Part shown: positions 1-7,622 of the stretch, one piece after another | How the letters are laid out: each line of letters starts with the position of its first letter | Position numbering within the stretch: position 1 is the stretch's first letter | NCBI GenBank assembly: GCA_039184055.1 | Contig: JBCDBH010000249.1 | Location: 1-8,930 of the forward strand | Reading direction: 5' to 3' | DNA: 8,930 nt | From: JBCDBH01 sp039184055 | GTDB taxonomy: Bacteria > Acidobacteriota > Thermoanaerobaculia > Multivoradales > J023 | Notes under the pieces: model-generated | Told to the model about the DNA's origin: nothing | What the model saw: only the letters and a program-made list of their open reading frames with translations | Databases searched by the model: none | Made by a program: the position numbers and the translations under genes

Positions 1-1
1 G

Positions 2-86
2 GTACGTCTACGGTCGCTCATCCCTGCGCTGCCCAGATCTCACGAACGCTTCCACGCTTCGCTACGACGTTTGATGAGACATGCGG
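2..86. repeat. Left copy of ~85-bp imperfect inverted repeat
   Basis: This stretch is related, in inverted orientation, to the last 84 bases of the window. It begins with GTACGTC (2-8), matching GACGTAC at 8924-8930, and ends with TGAGACATGCGG (75-86), a perfect 12-base inverse match to 8847-8858. The spacing between the two anchors is nearly identical in both copies (73 versus 72 bases), and the inner part aligns patchily (about 60% by eye over the inner half). It lies beyond the 3' end of the response-regulator gene and shows no coding potential. It may be a diverged dispersed intergenic repeat. The copy number elsewhere in the genome cannot be seen here. Confidence 0.4.
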
Positions 87-95
87 GCTAAGGCA

Positions 96-109
96 TCCTC
101 AATTGAGGA
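96..109. other. 14-bp perfect palindrome 3' of the regulator gene
   Basis: TCCTCAATTGAGGA is a perfect palindrome with no loop, so it looks more like a dimeric protein-binding site than a terminator. It sits about 85 bases past the stop codon of the response regulator in otherwise non-coding sequence (1-191). No T-tract follows in either direction. The function is unknown and chance occurrence is possible. Confidence 0.25.
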
Positions 110-191
110 ATCGTTTGCTCATTCGATCCCCTCTGACCGAGAATCCATTGCCCCGGGTCATCCTCATTTCGGGACATCATGCCCGATCTGC

Positions 192-1562
192 TCAGATGCC
201 GTGCTTGTCGAGTCGGTAGAGAAATGCCTTGTAGGGGAGATCGAGAAGACGCGCCGCGCGCGCCCGATTCCCCGCCGCCAGGGTCAAGGCTTGAGACAAG
301 CAATCGCGCTCGTGCGCTTCCCAAGACATGCCTTCAGGAGGCAAGGAAAAGGCACCGCCGCCTTGCTCTTGGGTCGAGGCGACAGCCTCGGAGAGATCGA
401 CATCCTGGATCTCGCCGTCTTCGGCCAGCAGCACGAGTCGCTCGACGACGTTTCCCAGCTCACGGACGTTGCCCGGCCAGGTGTGGTCGAGAAGCTGACG
501 TGTAGCGGTTCGTGACAACTTCGGTTTGGGCAACGCGTGACGCCGAGCCGAACGCGCCAGAAAATGTCGAACCAATAGCGGAATGTCCTCGCGACGCTCG
601 CGTAGCGGTGGCATGGTCAAAGGAACCACGGCGAGACGATAGTAGAGATCCTCACGAAAGCGACCCTCGCGAGCTTCGAGCCGTAGGTCGCGGTTGGTCG
701 CGGTGATGATCCGGACGTCGACCGGTTCCTCGCGGCTGCTTCCGACCCGAGTGACGGTTCCTTCCTGTAGGGCACGAAGCAACTTCGGTTGCACGGCCAG
801 CGGCAGCTCACCGACTTCATCGAGAAAAAGGGTCCCGCCATGAGCCGAAGCAAAGGTTCCGGGGCGTTTTTCGGCTCCCGTAAACGCTCCTTTCTCGACC
901 CCGAAGAGCTCTGATTCGACGAGGGTCTCGGGGATCGCGGCACAGTTGACGGCGACGAACCGTTGCTCCTTGCGTGCCGAGAGAGCGTGTAAAGCGCGCG
1001 CCGCGAGCTCCTTTCCCGTACCCGACTCACCCGTGATCAGGACGGTCGCCGAGGTACCGGCGAGTTTCTCGACCTGTCGGAAAAGCCGTTGCATCGTCGG
1101 AGCTTTGCCGACCAAATCAACCAAGCGATCACGCTCGTCGAGCTCGGCGGACAACCGGCGATTCTCGTTTTCGAGACGCCTTTTTTCGAGCGCACGCTCG
1201 ATTGCCAGCATCAACGCCTGACGTTCGAAGGGCTTGGTCAGATAGTCGTCGGCTCCCGCGCGAATCGCTTCGACAGCGCGTGCGATCGTGCCGTAGGCGG
1301 TCACCATGACGAAAGCCGCGCGCTCACGCTCGTTGCCACTTCGCTCGCGAACCGTCTCGAGGAGCTCGATGCCGTCGCCGTCGGGGAGCTTCCAATCGGT
1401 CAGCACCAGATCGATTTCCGCAGTCGAAGCCAGGATCCTGCGAGCCGTCGCGAGATCAGCCGCCTCGAGGGTGTTGTAGCCCCGCGTGGCGAGTAGGCGA
1501 ACCAAGAGACGACGTTGATCGGATTCGTCTTCGACGACGAGAATACCGAGCGTTTCAGCCAT
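192..1562 (-). CDS. NtrC-family sigma-54-dependent response regulator
   Basis: A 456-residue cytoplasmic transcription activator with the full NtrC/DctD layout. The receiver domain (about 1-120) has the acidic pair E11-D12, phospho-acceptor D56, T88 and K110. The AAA+ domain (about 150-385) has Walker A GESGTGKE at 178-185, an intact GAFTGA loop at 225-230 (the sigma-54 contact), and Walker B ending D248-E249. A Fis-type helix-turn-helix closes the protein (about 413-456). The ATG at 1562 is chosen because GGAG (1569-1572) lies 6 bases upstream and the receiver fold starts at once. An in-frame start at 1643 would add 27 unrelated residues. It overlaps the kinase stop by 8 bases (ATGGCTGA), so the two are translationally coupled partners. 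Since GAFTGA is intact, it should activate sigma-54 promoters once phosphorylated. The likely but unproven target is the TRAP transporter in the same block. Confidence 0.94.
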   Translation of the reverse strand: MAETLGILVVEDESDQRRLLVRLLATRGYNTLEAADLATARRILASTAEIDLVLTDWKLPDGDGIELLETVRERSGNERERAAFVMVTAYGTIARAVEAIRAGADDYLTKPFERQALMLAIERALEKRRLENENRRLSAELDERDRLVDLVGKAPTMQRLFRQVEKLAGTSATVLITGESGTGKELAARALHALSARKEQRFVAVNCAAIPETLVESELFGVEKGAFTGAEKRPGTFASAHGGTLFLDEVGELPLAVQPKLLRALQEGTVTRVGSSREEPVDVRIITATNRDLRLEAREGRFREDLYYRLAVVPLTMPPLRERREDIPLLVRHFLARSARRHALPKPKLSRTATRQLLDHTWPGNVRELGNVVERLVLLAEDGEIQDVDLSEAVASTQEQGGGAFSLPPEGMSWEAHERDCLSQALTLAAGNRARAARLLDLPYKAFLYRLDKHGI

Positions 1563-3285
1563 GGTCCGCTCCGGGATCGACCTGGTGGGTTGTCGCCACG
1601 CGCGAGCCGATTTCCAAACGCGCCAAGGTTCCACCTCCGTCACGCGGTTCGAGGGTCAAGTCGCCTCGGTAGCGCCCGGAGGCGATGCGATGGGCCAGGA
1701 AGAGTCCCATCCCGGCACCGCTTTCCTTGGTCGTCAGATGAGGCGTGAAGAGCCGCTCCCGCACCGACTCGGGAATTCCCGAGCCGCGATCGGCGACTTC
1801 GATCAGCACACGATCTGGGCCGGTGCCACGGAGCGCTCCGATCGTTACTTCACCGTCATCCGGGCTCGCTTCGGCCGCGTTGACGACCAGAGCTTGAATC
1901 ACCGAGCGAAGCTCGGGCTGAATCGCGTCGAGCACCAGTGGTTGATCGTCGCAGTGGACCTCGACATGGATCCGACCACGACAGTCTTGCAAAACCTCGA
2001 GCGCGACGTCCTCGACCAGTTCCGCGATATCGACGGGCGCGAGATCGCCTCCCTGGCTGGCGAGAGCGAGGAAGGAGCGCACCGCTTCGTCGATCCGGCG
2101 GATCTGTTGCCGTGCGCCGAGGGCGACCGCATGCGCGTCGTCATCATCGACTCGGCTCGCGAGCTCATCGACAGCCAAGCCGAGCGCATTCGCGGGATTT
2201 CGTAGGCTGTGGGCCAGTCCTCGTGCGACCTCGCCGAGCTCGGCGAGCTGGCGATCTTCGAGCAGCGCGCGATTCTCGGCGTCCAGCTTCTCGAGCCGTC
2301 CCGACATACGGTTGAAGGCTTGGATGGCGCGGCCCACCTCACTGCGGTCTCTTCCACTACGATCGTTCCCACTACGATCCTTGGACGTCGATACGCGCGT
2401 TCCGAGAGCACCCGCGCCAACTCGATCGGCGGCGCTCGCCAGGCGCGTGAGCGGAACCGTGGCGCGGTGTGCGATCACGCCAGCCACCAAGAGACCCGCC
2501 GCGAGCAACGCCATCGAGCCCCAAAAGAGACGACGAGAAAACACGTCGACCGCGTCGGTGAGACTCGCGGTTTCCGGCAGGGGTACACGGCCTGCGACGT
2601 TCGGACCACTCAGGCTTAGGACGCGTGAGCTCTCGGCGACCTCGTCACCGAGAGGGTCGACGATCAGCTCGGTGGTTGTGTGGACACGAGATGGTGCGGT
2701 GCTCGCACCCGTCTCGGTCGCAGTGGTGGAGGATTCGGCACGATCGGTCCATCGAGCGTCGGGAGCGACGGCCACGGTCGTGACTTCTTGCTCGCCGTCG
2801 CCCCGTTGATCGATCACCACGACATCTTGGACCGTGGTCGTACCATCGCCGTCGGTGACCGATGCCCAGGCGAACGACTCCCGTCGTTCGATGTGGATCG
2901 TCGCGCCGGGCTCGGCCGCAAGCCCCTCGCCATCGATCGGGATCACATGCAATTGATTGCCGTCGGCGGACGTACCGTCGTCCCGCGTCGAGAACCGCCA
3001 GCCGATCTTCCTTTTGCCGTCTTCGGACTCGGCACGCAGCACGAGCGTGAGCTCACCATCGGCGTCGCGAATTTCCTCGCGCACGAAGCGTCGATCCGCC
3101 GAACCCAACGGTTCGTGGTCATGCTCGACGAACAACGCCGCGACCGAGCTCCCGACTTCGAGGGTGATTCGGTCGAGGCGATCTTCGAGCTCCCGGGTGA
3201 GACTTCCGACCCACCACCACTGGACGAGGACGAGTAGCGCAACCAGTGCGCCGAGACCGATGAAAAGACGCGTCCGTAGACTCAT
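1555..3285 (-). CDS. Membrane sensor histidine kinase (HAMP-HisKA-HATPase)
   Basis: A 576-residue inner-membrane kinase, partner of the overlapping regulator. TM1 spans about 7-26 and TM2 about 252-272. Between them is a ~225-residue periplasmic region, Asp/Thr-rich, with no sensor fold I recognise and no obvious PAS/Cache signature. A HAMP linker (about 273-330) leads to the H-box GLAHSLRNPANAL with H359, then an ATPase domain with N-box N469, G1 DRGSG (499-503), F-box-like LFTPHLTTK and G2 GAGMGL (523-528). The ATPase motifs look like the NtrB/DctB (HPK4-like) group. Two oddities stand out. The residue after the phospho-histidine is S360, not Glu/Asp. The HAMP linker also carries three copies of a five-residue DRS repeat (302-316). 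The start is the first ATG after the upstream stop. Its Shine-Dalgarno is weak (AGAAG), and a hairpin covers the start codon, which suggests coupling to the gene upstream. Confidence 0.93.
   Translation of the reverse strand: MSLRTRLFIGLGALVALLVLVQWWWVGSLTRELEDRLDRITLEVGSSVAALFVEHDHEPLGSADRRFVREEIRDADGELTLVLRAESEDGKRKIGWRFSTRDDGTSADGNQLHVIPIDGEGLAAEPGATIHIERRESFAWASVTDGDGTTTVQDVVVIDQRGDGEQEVTTVAVAPDARWTDRAESSTTATETGASTAPSRVHTTTELIVDPLGDEVAESSRVLSLSGPNVAGRVPLPETASLTDAVDVFSRRLFWGSMALLAAGLLVAGVIAHRATVPLTRLASAADRVGAGALGTRVSTSKDRSGNDRSGRDRSEVGRAIQAFNRMSGRLEKLDAENRALLEDRQLAELGEVARGLAHSLRNPANALGLAVDELASRVDDDDAHAVALGARQQIRRIDEAVRSFLALASQGGDLAPVDIAELVEDVALEVLQDCRGRIHVEVHCDDQPLVLDAIQPELRSVIQALVVNAAEASPDDGEVTIGALRGTGPDRVLIEVADRGSGIPESVRERLFTPHLTTKESGAGMGLFLAHRIASGRYRGDLTLEPRDGGGTLARLEIGSRVATTHQVDPGADHG
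2354..2383. repeat. 15-bp tandem repeat inside the kinase HAMP linker
   Basis: Two adjacent 15-base units, each starting CCACTACGATC, lie at 2354-2368 and 2369-2383. A decayed third unit lies at 2339-2353. On the minus strand they encode three consecutive pentapeptides of the form (K/N/R)DRS(G/E), about residues 302-316. The last one, DRSEVGR, aligns with the usual HAMP DEIGRL segment, so the first two units look like an in-frame insertion in the connector between the HAMP helices. Confidence 0.75.
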
Positions 3286-3304
3286 GCTTCTGATTCAAGC
3301 ATGA
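3282..3304 (-). promoter_or_regulatory. Hairpin over the kinase start codon
   Basis: TCATGCTT (3282-3289) and AAGCATGA (3297-3304) form a perfect 8-bp inverted repeat with a 7-base loop. In the minus-strand mRNA the downstream arm contains the AUG of the histidine kinase. The stop codon of the upstream gene (3317-3319) lies about 13 bases before the stem, close enough for a terminating ribosome to melt it. This would fit translational coupling of kinase to secreted protein. It is inference from position and pairing only. The stem is A/T-containing and of moderate strength. Confidence 0.35.
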
Positions 3305-3316
3305 ATCATGCCGGTG

Positions 3317-4348
3317 TCAATCGACGCGCTCCAATTCGACCTCGAGGCTCACGGTCCATGCGTCGCCGTCGCGACTCTCCCGACGCCATGTATAGCGATC
3401 GTCTGATTGGCGAATCCAACTCTCGCGGGTCTGCTCGGCGGTGAAGGTCGCACCGCCATCCGCCAGCTCACCTTCGAATCGGGTCAAACCGATGGCACGG
3501 CTGGTCGCGCCGACCGCCGACCACGAATCCGCGGCTTTCTCCCAAGCCATCGCGAGAAGATCTTGATCGCCGCTGGACGTGTCGGTGAATTGCAGCAGGC
3601 CAAAGCCTTCGATCATGGGCGTCACGCGAACATCGACGCGAGTATCGTCACCGTCAGCCGACTTCACCGTGCCCGTCCACACACCGATCAGATCGTCGAG
3701 CTCCCGCGTCGCTTCGAATTTCTTGGCCTCGCGTGGGACTTTCTCGATGTCTACCGAGGCGGCGTTTTCGACCCGCGGCTCGCCGCGTCGTGAGAAATGC
3801 ATGACCCATTGAGTCGCCCAGGTTTTACCACCATCCTGGGAACGAGCCAGGTCCCACTGGCAGCTATTCTCGTGCGCGCGCGAGAAGGTATAGCGCACCG
3901 CAGTTTTGTTGCCGGGAGGGAAGAGCAGCATGGCGTCGCCGTCCCGTTCGCCATGCATGACGAAGAAACCCGTGGGTTCACCGGTGTGCCAGTTCAGGTA
4001 GACCTCCCAGATCTCACGCTCGGGGTCATACGCCCGCAGGCTGAACCCGATCAATCGTCCTTGCGCCACCCCGATCCAACGTTCTAGCAGAGCATTGCCA
4101 CCCGCGACCGACTGCGCGCGACAGTGGGCTTCGCCGGTTTCCTGCCATTCGCCCTCGGCGTTCGGATGCCAATTGGTGACGTCCCATTCGCCTTGCCAGA
4201 AATCGAATTGCTGCTCTGGGGCGTCGGGTAGCGGAACCGGCTCACCCTTGGCGGGCGCCGTCGGCGGATCCGCGGCCCATAGGGCCGAGGCGCCCAAACT
4301 GATTGCGACAAGAATCACCAACATCACACGACCATACCGATGCCACAT
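3317..4348 (-). CDS. Secreted DUF1579-like two-lobed protein, function unknown
   Basis: A 343-residue exported protein. It has a signal peptide with hydrophobic core at about 8-23 and probable cleavage near LWA|ADPP (25/26). The N-terminal lobe (about 47-190) contains FDFWQGEWDVTNW, the pattern seen in DUF1579-like, lipocalin-type beta-barrel proteins. The C-terminal lobe (about 215-338) starts LDDLIGVWTGTV and repeats the same short W/G pattern, so the protein may be two related barrels. An Asp-box motif SQDGGKTW lies at 170-177. No catalytic residues are evident. The ATG at 4348 is preferred because a GGGGG run lies 4 bases upstream and the signal peptide starts there. An in-frame GTG at 4396 would add 16 residues. 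Its place between transporter and sensor kinase suggests a periplasmic or surface role tied to the same stimulus, but this is inference. Confidence 0.85.
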   Translation of the reverse strand: MWHRYGRVMLVILVAISLGASALWAADPPTAPAKGEPVPLPDAPEQQFDFWQGEWDVTNWHPNAEGEWQETGEAHCRAQSVAGGNALLERWIGVAQGRLIGFSLRAYDPEREIWEVYLNWHTGEPTGFFVMHGERDGDAMLLFPPGNKTAVRYTFSRAHENSCQWDLARSQDGGKTWATQWVMHFSRRGEPRVENAASVDIEKVPREAKKFEATRELDDLIGVWTGTVKSADGDDTRVDVRVTPMIEGFGLLQFTDTSSGDQDLLAMAWEKAADSWSAVGATSRAIGLTRFEGELADGGATFTAEQTRESWIRQSDDRYTWRRESRDGDAWTVSLEVELERVD

Positions 4349-4405
4349 ACATCCCCCTCTTGGGTCTCGAACCACACATCTCTCGATCTCGAACACGATT
4401 GCGGC

Positions 4406-4411
4406 ATTGTA
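4406..4411 (-). promoter_or_regulatory. Possible -10 element (TACAAT) for the secreted-protein gene
   Basis: TACAAT on the minus strand sits about 57 bases before the ATG at 4348, in the ~140-bp gap after the TRAP permease gene. No convincing -35 lies at 16-18 bases. A very weak GG-N10-GC pattern overlaps it. If real, it would give the last three genes a promoter separate from the transporter genes. Confidence 0.22.
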
Positions 4412-4458
4412 GCCGATGGTTCCGATCGACTAGGCACCAAGAAGGAAGTCGACCGAGC

Positions 4459-4472
4459 GAGCGGAAGCGCTC
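4459..4472 (-). terminator. Small GC hairpin after the TRAP permease gene
   Basis: GAGCG (4459-4463) and CGCTC (4468-4472) form a 5-bp stem with a 4-base loop about 20 bases past the TRAP stop codon. There is no T-tract on the minus strand, so it is a weak candidate for an attenuating or 3'-protecting hairpin rather than a standard intrinsic terminator. A similar GAGCG-N4-CGCTC hairpin occurs at 8899-8912. Confidence 0.22.
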
Positions 4473-4491
4473 TTGCGGTCTAGAGGATCAT

Positions 4492-6441
4492 CTATGCGGT
4501 GGCCACGGGCTGCCGGCGTTGGAGCACGACAACCGTGACCAGCATGGCGATCCCCACGCCATCGAACACCGACAGCGGCACGCCGGCAACAGTCGCCGAG
4601 CCGATCGGAAAGAAGAGGAGGGCGGCGGCGGCTACCAACGCGGCCCGCGTCGGCCAACCGAGAGCGTGACGGAGCTGTCCCGCCAAGGCTCCGGCCAGCG
4701 CATAGACCGCGAGAATGGCCAAGAAGAGCGTGACGCCGATCGCGACGGGTGAGGCCAAGCTCCCGTCAGCATCGAGCATCAAGAGCTGAGGTCGGTAAAT
4801 GAAAAGGAACGGTAGAGCAAAGCCGAGCAGTGAGAATCGAAAGGCCGCGAGGCTCGTTTTCATGATCGGTGCGTTGGCGATCGACGCCGCCGTATACCCC
4901 GCCAACGCGACGGGTGGTGTCACCATCGACATCAAGCCGTAATAGAAGATGAAGAGATGCGCACCGAGCAACGGGACTCCGAGATCGCCGAGAACCGGAC
5001 CCACCAGGGTCGCGAGGAGGAGATAGCAGACCGCCGACGGCAAACCCATGCCCAGGATGATCGAGGAGATCATCAGCAGGACGAGCGCGAGAAAGAGATT
5101 CGACTCCGCGAGAGGAAGGATGGTCGCGGGTAGGGCCGTTCCGACACCCGTGAGGGTGACGACGCCCAAGATGATCCCGACGCACGCGGCGGCGGCGATC
5201 AAAGGCACACCGGCACGCGCCGATCGCCACAAAGCGTCGAGGAATCGCGTGAGCGTCACTCTCGTTCGCGAGCTCGGCAGACTGAGCAGGATGACCAGCC
5301 CCAGAGCCAAGCTCACCGCGCGAAAGACCGTGAAGCCCATCAAGAGAAAGACGATCAGCGAGCTGAGCCCGCCAAAGAAGATCAGCCCTTCGAGCGCTCC
5401 GGGACGCTCGCCAGGATTCTCCTGGACGTCGTCGAGTGACACCTCCGAGCTGGCGTGAATCTTCTTGGCCCAGAAGTGAACGATCAGGAAAAGCGACAGA
5501 TAGTAGAGGATCGCGGGCAAGAGCGCGGCGCGAACGATCTCGAGATACGTCACGGGCGGATTGATGATCTCGAGCATCATGTAGGCACCGGCCCCCATCA
5601 CGGGCGGCACAAGGGCTCCGCCCGAGCTCGCCGCCGCTTCGACTCCACCCGCGACATGAGGTCGAAACCCCGAGTTGCGCATGAGTGGAATCGTGAACGT
5701 GCCGGTCGTAGCGGTGTTGGCCACGGCGCTACCCGACAACGAGCCCATGAGTCCGCTCGCCAACACCGAAACCTTGGCCGGTGCTCCCGCCGAGCCTCGA
5801 AACAGGCGCTGGGCGCGATCGAGAATGAACGACGTCGCACCCGTCGCTTCGAGAAACGAGCCAAAGACCACGAACAGAAACACGTACACGAACATGACGT
5901 TGAGAGCGACGCCGAACACACCCTGACTATGCAGGAAGGTCTGCGCGACAATGCGCTCCCAGTCGTAGCCGCGATGGGGGAAGAGCCAGTCGGGAAGCCC
6001 GGAACCGAATTTTGCGTAGGCGAGAAAAAGCAGCGAGAGGATCGGTAGGGCAAGACCGACCGTGCGTCGTGCCGCTTCGAGCACGACCACGAGCCCGAGC
6101 GCGCCGATCACATAGTCCATACCGACTTCCGCGCCGGCACGGTTACCCAAATTGCTTCCCGAAGCCCACCAGGTTTCGAATAGCGATTCGTTTTGGGTGA
6201 CGATCCAACCCGTGGTCACCAGGGTCGCGGCGATGAAAACGTAGTCGAGGATTTTCGACCACAGGCGATCACGCCAACGATCCGCCAGCGGGCGGCTGGT
6301 GAACACGAAGATCAGACCCAAACCCGCGAAGATCGCGAGCTGTGTCTGAGGAGAGAGATTGGGGTAGTTGACCTCGGCGAGCGTAAAAAGCGTGAGGGCG
6401 ACCGCCAGTGCGGTCTGCAACGGGCGGTCGCGCGCGCTCAT
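4492..6441 (-). CDS. TRAP transporter fused permease (4TM/12TM), TAXI type
   Basis: A 649-residue inner-membrane protein fusing the small (DctQ-like, about 1-145) and large (DctM-like, about 175-545) TRAP subunits, as is usual for TAXI-type systems. Family hallmarks include GLMGSLSGSAVANTATTG at 230-247, the EAAASSGGALVPPVMGAGA segment at 268-286, GMGLPSAVCYLLLA at 464-477 and MVTPPVALAGYTAASIA at 506-522. Three further hydrophobic segments (about 564-588, 600-615, 625-640) form a C-terminal extension common in these fusions. It would take a substrate from the binding protein and move it inward using an ion gradient. The start codon lies 5 bases after the TAXI stop, so the two are one translational unit, although the Shine-Dalgarno (GAG) is weak. 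The substrate cannot be read from the sequence. Full length and intact. Confidence 0.95.
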   Translation of the reverse strand: MSARDRPLQTALAVALTLFTLAEVNYPNLSPQTQLAIFAGLGLIFVFTSRPLADRWRDRLWSKILDYVFIAATLVTTGWIVTQNESLFETWWASGSNLGNRAGAEVGMDYVIGALGLVVVLEAARRTVGLALPILSLLFLAYAKFGSGLPDWLFPHRGYDWERIVAQTFLHSQGVFGVALNVMFVYVFLFVVFGSFLEATGATSFILDRAQRLFRGSAGAPAKVSVLASGLMGSLSGSAVANTATTGTFTIPLMRNSGFRPHVAGGVEAAASSGGALVPPVMGAGAYMMLEIINPPVTYLEIVRAALLPAILYYLSLFLIVHFWAKKIHASSEVSLDDVQENPGERPGALEGLIFFGGLSSLIVFLLMGFTVFRAVSLALGLVILLSLPSSRTRVTLTRFLDALWRSARAGVPLIAAAACVGIILGVVTLTGVGTALPATILPLAESNLFLALVLLMISSIILGMGLPSAVCYLLLATLVGPVLGDLGVPLLGAHLFIFYYGLMSMVTPPVALAGYTAASIANAPIMKTSLAAFRFSLLGFALPFLFIYRPQLLMLDADGSLASPVAIGVTLFLAILAVYALAGALAGQLRHALGWPTRAALVAAAALLFFPIGSATVAGVPLSVFDGVGIAMLVTVVVLQRRQPVATA

Positions 6442-6446
6442 CGAGC

Positions 6447-7535
6447 TCAGGACTCGCTTGCTACGTCTTCGGCGGGCGCGTCGGCGTCGGCCGCGTCAGC
6501 GTCTTCGGCGGGCGTGTCGGCAGCGGCCGCCGCACCCGCGTCAGCCGCCTCACCGTAGCTTCCCACGCCGAGCTCCTCGTAGAACCGCTGGGCACCCGTG
6601 TGAAACGGTGTGCCGGTATCCCGCGTGACGACGTTGGGCCGGATGGCCTTGCCCGCGGCGTGGCGCTCGACCACGGCATCGCGATTCTCGTAGATCGTCT
6701 TGGTCATGGCGTATACGACGTCCTCGGGGATCTTCTCGTTCGTGATCAGATGCATCGAACCCGTGTCGAGCACGGCCAAATCATCGTCCAATCCCCGATA
6801 GGTACCGGCGGGAATGGTCGCCGCCGCGAAGAACGGGTAGTCGGCAATCAGCTGGTCGCGAGCTTCTTGATCGAACGGAATGAAACGTAGCTCCATCGAC
6901 GATGCCGCTTGTACCAAGGAGGCCGTCGGTACGGCGCCACCGAGAAACGCCGCGTCGGCGCTGCCGTCGCCGAGCATGTCGGCCGCCGCGCTTTGCGTGT
7001 TGTGAAGCACGTTCAGATCGTCCCAGCTGACACCGTGAGCATCGAGAATCGGCCGGACAAAGTACTCGAAGCCTGCCCCAGCCGGTCCGATCACGACGCG
7101 TTTGCCGCGCAGATCGGCGATCGATTCGATATCCGAGCTCGCTGGAGTGACGAATAGCGCCACGTTGGGCGCCAAGGTCATGACGGTCTTGATCGGATAG
7201 GTCTGATCCCAGCCGCCTTCGCCCCGAACCGCGAAATAGGAGATCGCCGAATTCGCGAGAGCGAAATCGAGCTCACCGCGTACCAGGCGTCGGATGTTCT
7301 CCTGTGAACCTTTGGTGGCCTCGGCGGTCACCTCCCAACCCTCGGGTCCGAATTGCGCCGCGACCTCGGCGAGCGCGCCGCCAACCACGAAGAATGCGCC
7401 CCCGGTCGGTGCGGTACCGATCGACAGAAACTGACGTTCGACGACCGAGTCGGCATCGTCGCTAGGCGTACTTTGGCAAGCGGTGAGGGAGAGAAGTAGC
7501 AGCGGCAGCAGCGTGAGCAGAGTGGCGGTGCGCAT
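6447..7535 (-). CDS. TAXI-family TRAP solute-binding lipoprotein
   Basis: A 362-residue extracytoplasmic binding protein for the adjacent fused permease. The signal peptide ends in a lipobox LTAC with lipidated C20, and the +2 residue is Gln. Family motifs are SIGTAPTGGAFFVVGGALAE (38-57), TKGSQENIRRLVRGELDFALA (74-94), GPAGAGFE (150-157) and FHTGAQRFYEELG (311-323). The start is well supported: GAGGA (7542-7546) lies 6 bases upstream of the ATG. After residue 328 comes a ~35-residue Ala/Asp/Glu-rich tail with an internal repeat (DTPAED, DAPAED), not part of the usual TAXI fold. It is the first gene of the minus-strand block and would bind substrate in the periplasm, anchored by its lipid. 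TAXI proteins are linked to glutamate, C4- and C5-dicarboxylates, but the substrate here is undetermined. Confidence 0.95.
   Translation of the reverse strand: MRTATLLTLLPLLLLSLTACQSTPSDDADSVVERQFLSIGTAPTGGAFFVVGGALAEVAAQFGPEGWEVTAEATKGSQENIRRLVRGELDFALANSAISYFAVRGEGGWDQTYPIKTVMTLAPNVALFVTPASSDIESIADLRGKRVVIGPAGAGFEYFVRPILDAHGVSWDDLNVLHNTQSAAADMLGDGSADAAFLGGAVPTASLVQAASSMELRFIPFDQEARDQLIADYPFFAAATIPAGTYRGLDDDLAVLDTGSMHLITNEKIPEDVVYAMTKTIYENRDAVVERHAAGKAIRPNVVTRDTGTPFHTGAQRFYEELGVGSYGEAADAGAAAAADTPAEDADAADADAPAEDVASES
6465..6521. repeat. 36-bp period repeat coding the TAXI C-terminal tail
   Basis: A 21-base sequence starting GTCTTCGGCGGGCG occurs at 6465-6485 and again at 6501-6521 with one mismatch, giving a 36-base (12-codon) period. 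On the minus strand it encodes the DTPAED / DAPAED units of the Ala/Asp-rich tail. This looks like in-frame duplication within the 3' end of the binding-protein gene. Confidence 0.65.
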
Positions 7536-7622
7536 GGGGAATCCTCAATACAGCGTATGAATGACGTGTGGGTCTTTGGGAGGGTGTCGATCCATCTTCC
7601 AAATCCTAGGGAGACTACCACC

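Noticed and set aside
81..515. Open frame on the plus strand over the 3' part of the response regulator
   Set aside because: It overlaps the conserved helix-turn-helix and AAA+ coding region on the other strand, has no ribosome site and no family resemblance.
1563..1643. Longer N terminus for the response regulator
   Set aside because: The extra 27 residues match no receiver-domain sequence and lie wholly inside the kinase frame. The ATG at 1562 has a good GGAG site.
1561..2205. Long open frame (214 codons) on the plus strand opposite the histidine kinase
   Set aside because: It is antisense to a gene with clear domains and motifs. High-GC sequence leaves such open shadows, and the translation has no recognisable domain. 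The same applies to other opposite-strand frames at about 2209-2619, 2680-3237 and 5455-6048.
4349..4396. GTG start adding 16 residues to the secreted protein
   Set aside because: The ATG at 4348 has a purine-rich ribosome site and begins a standard signal peptide. The extension would put charged residues in front of it.
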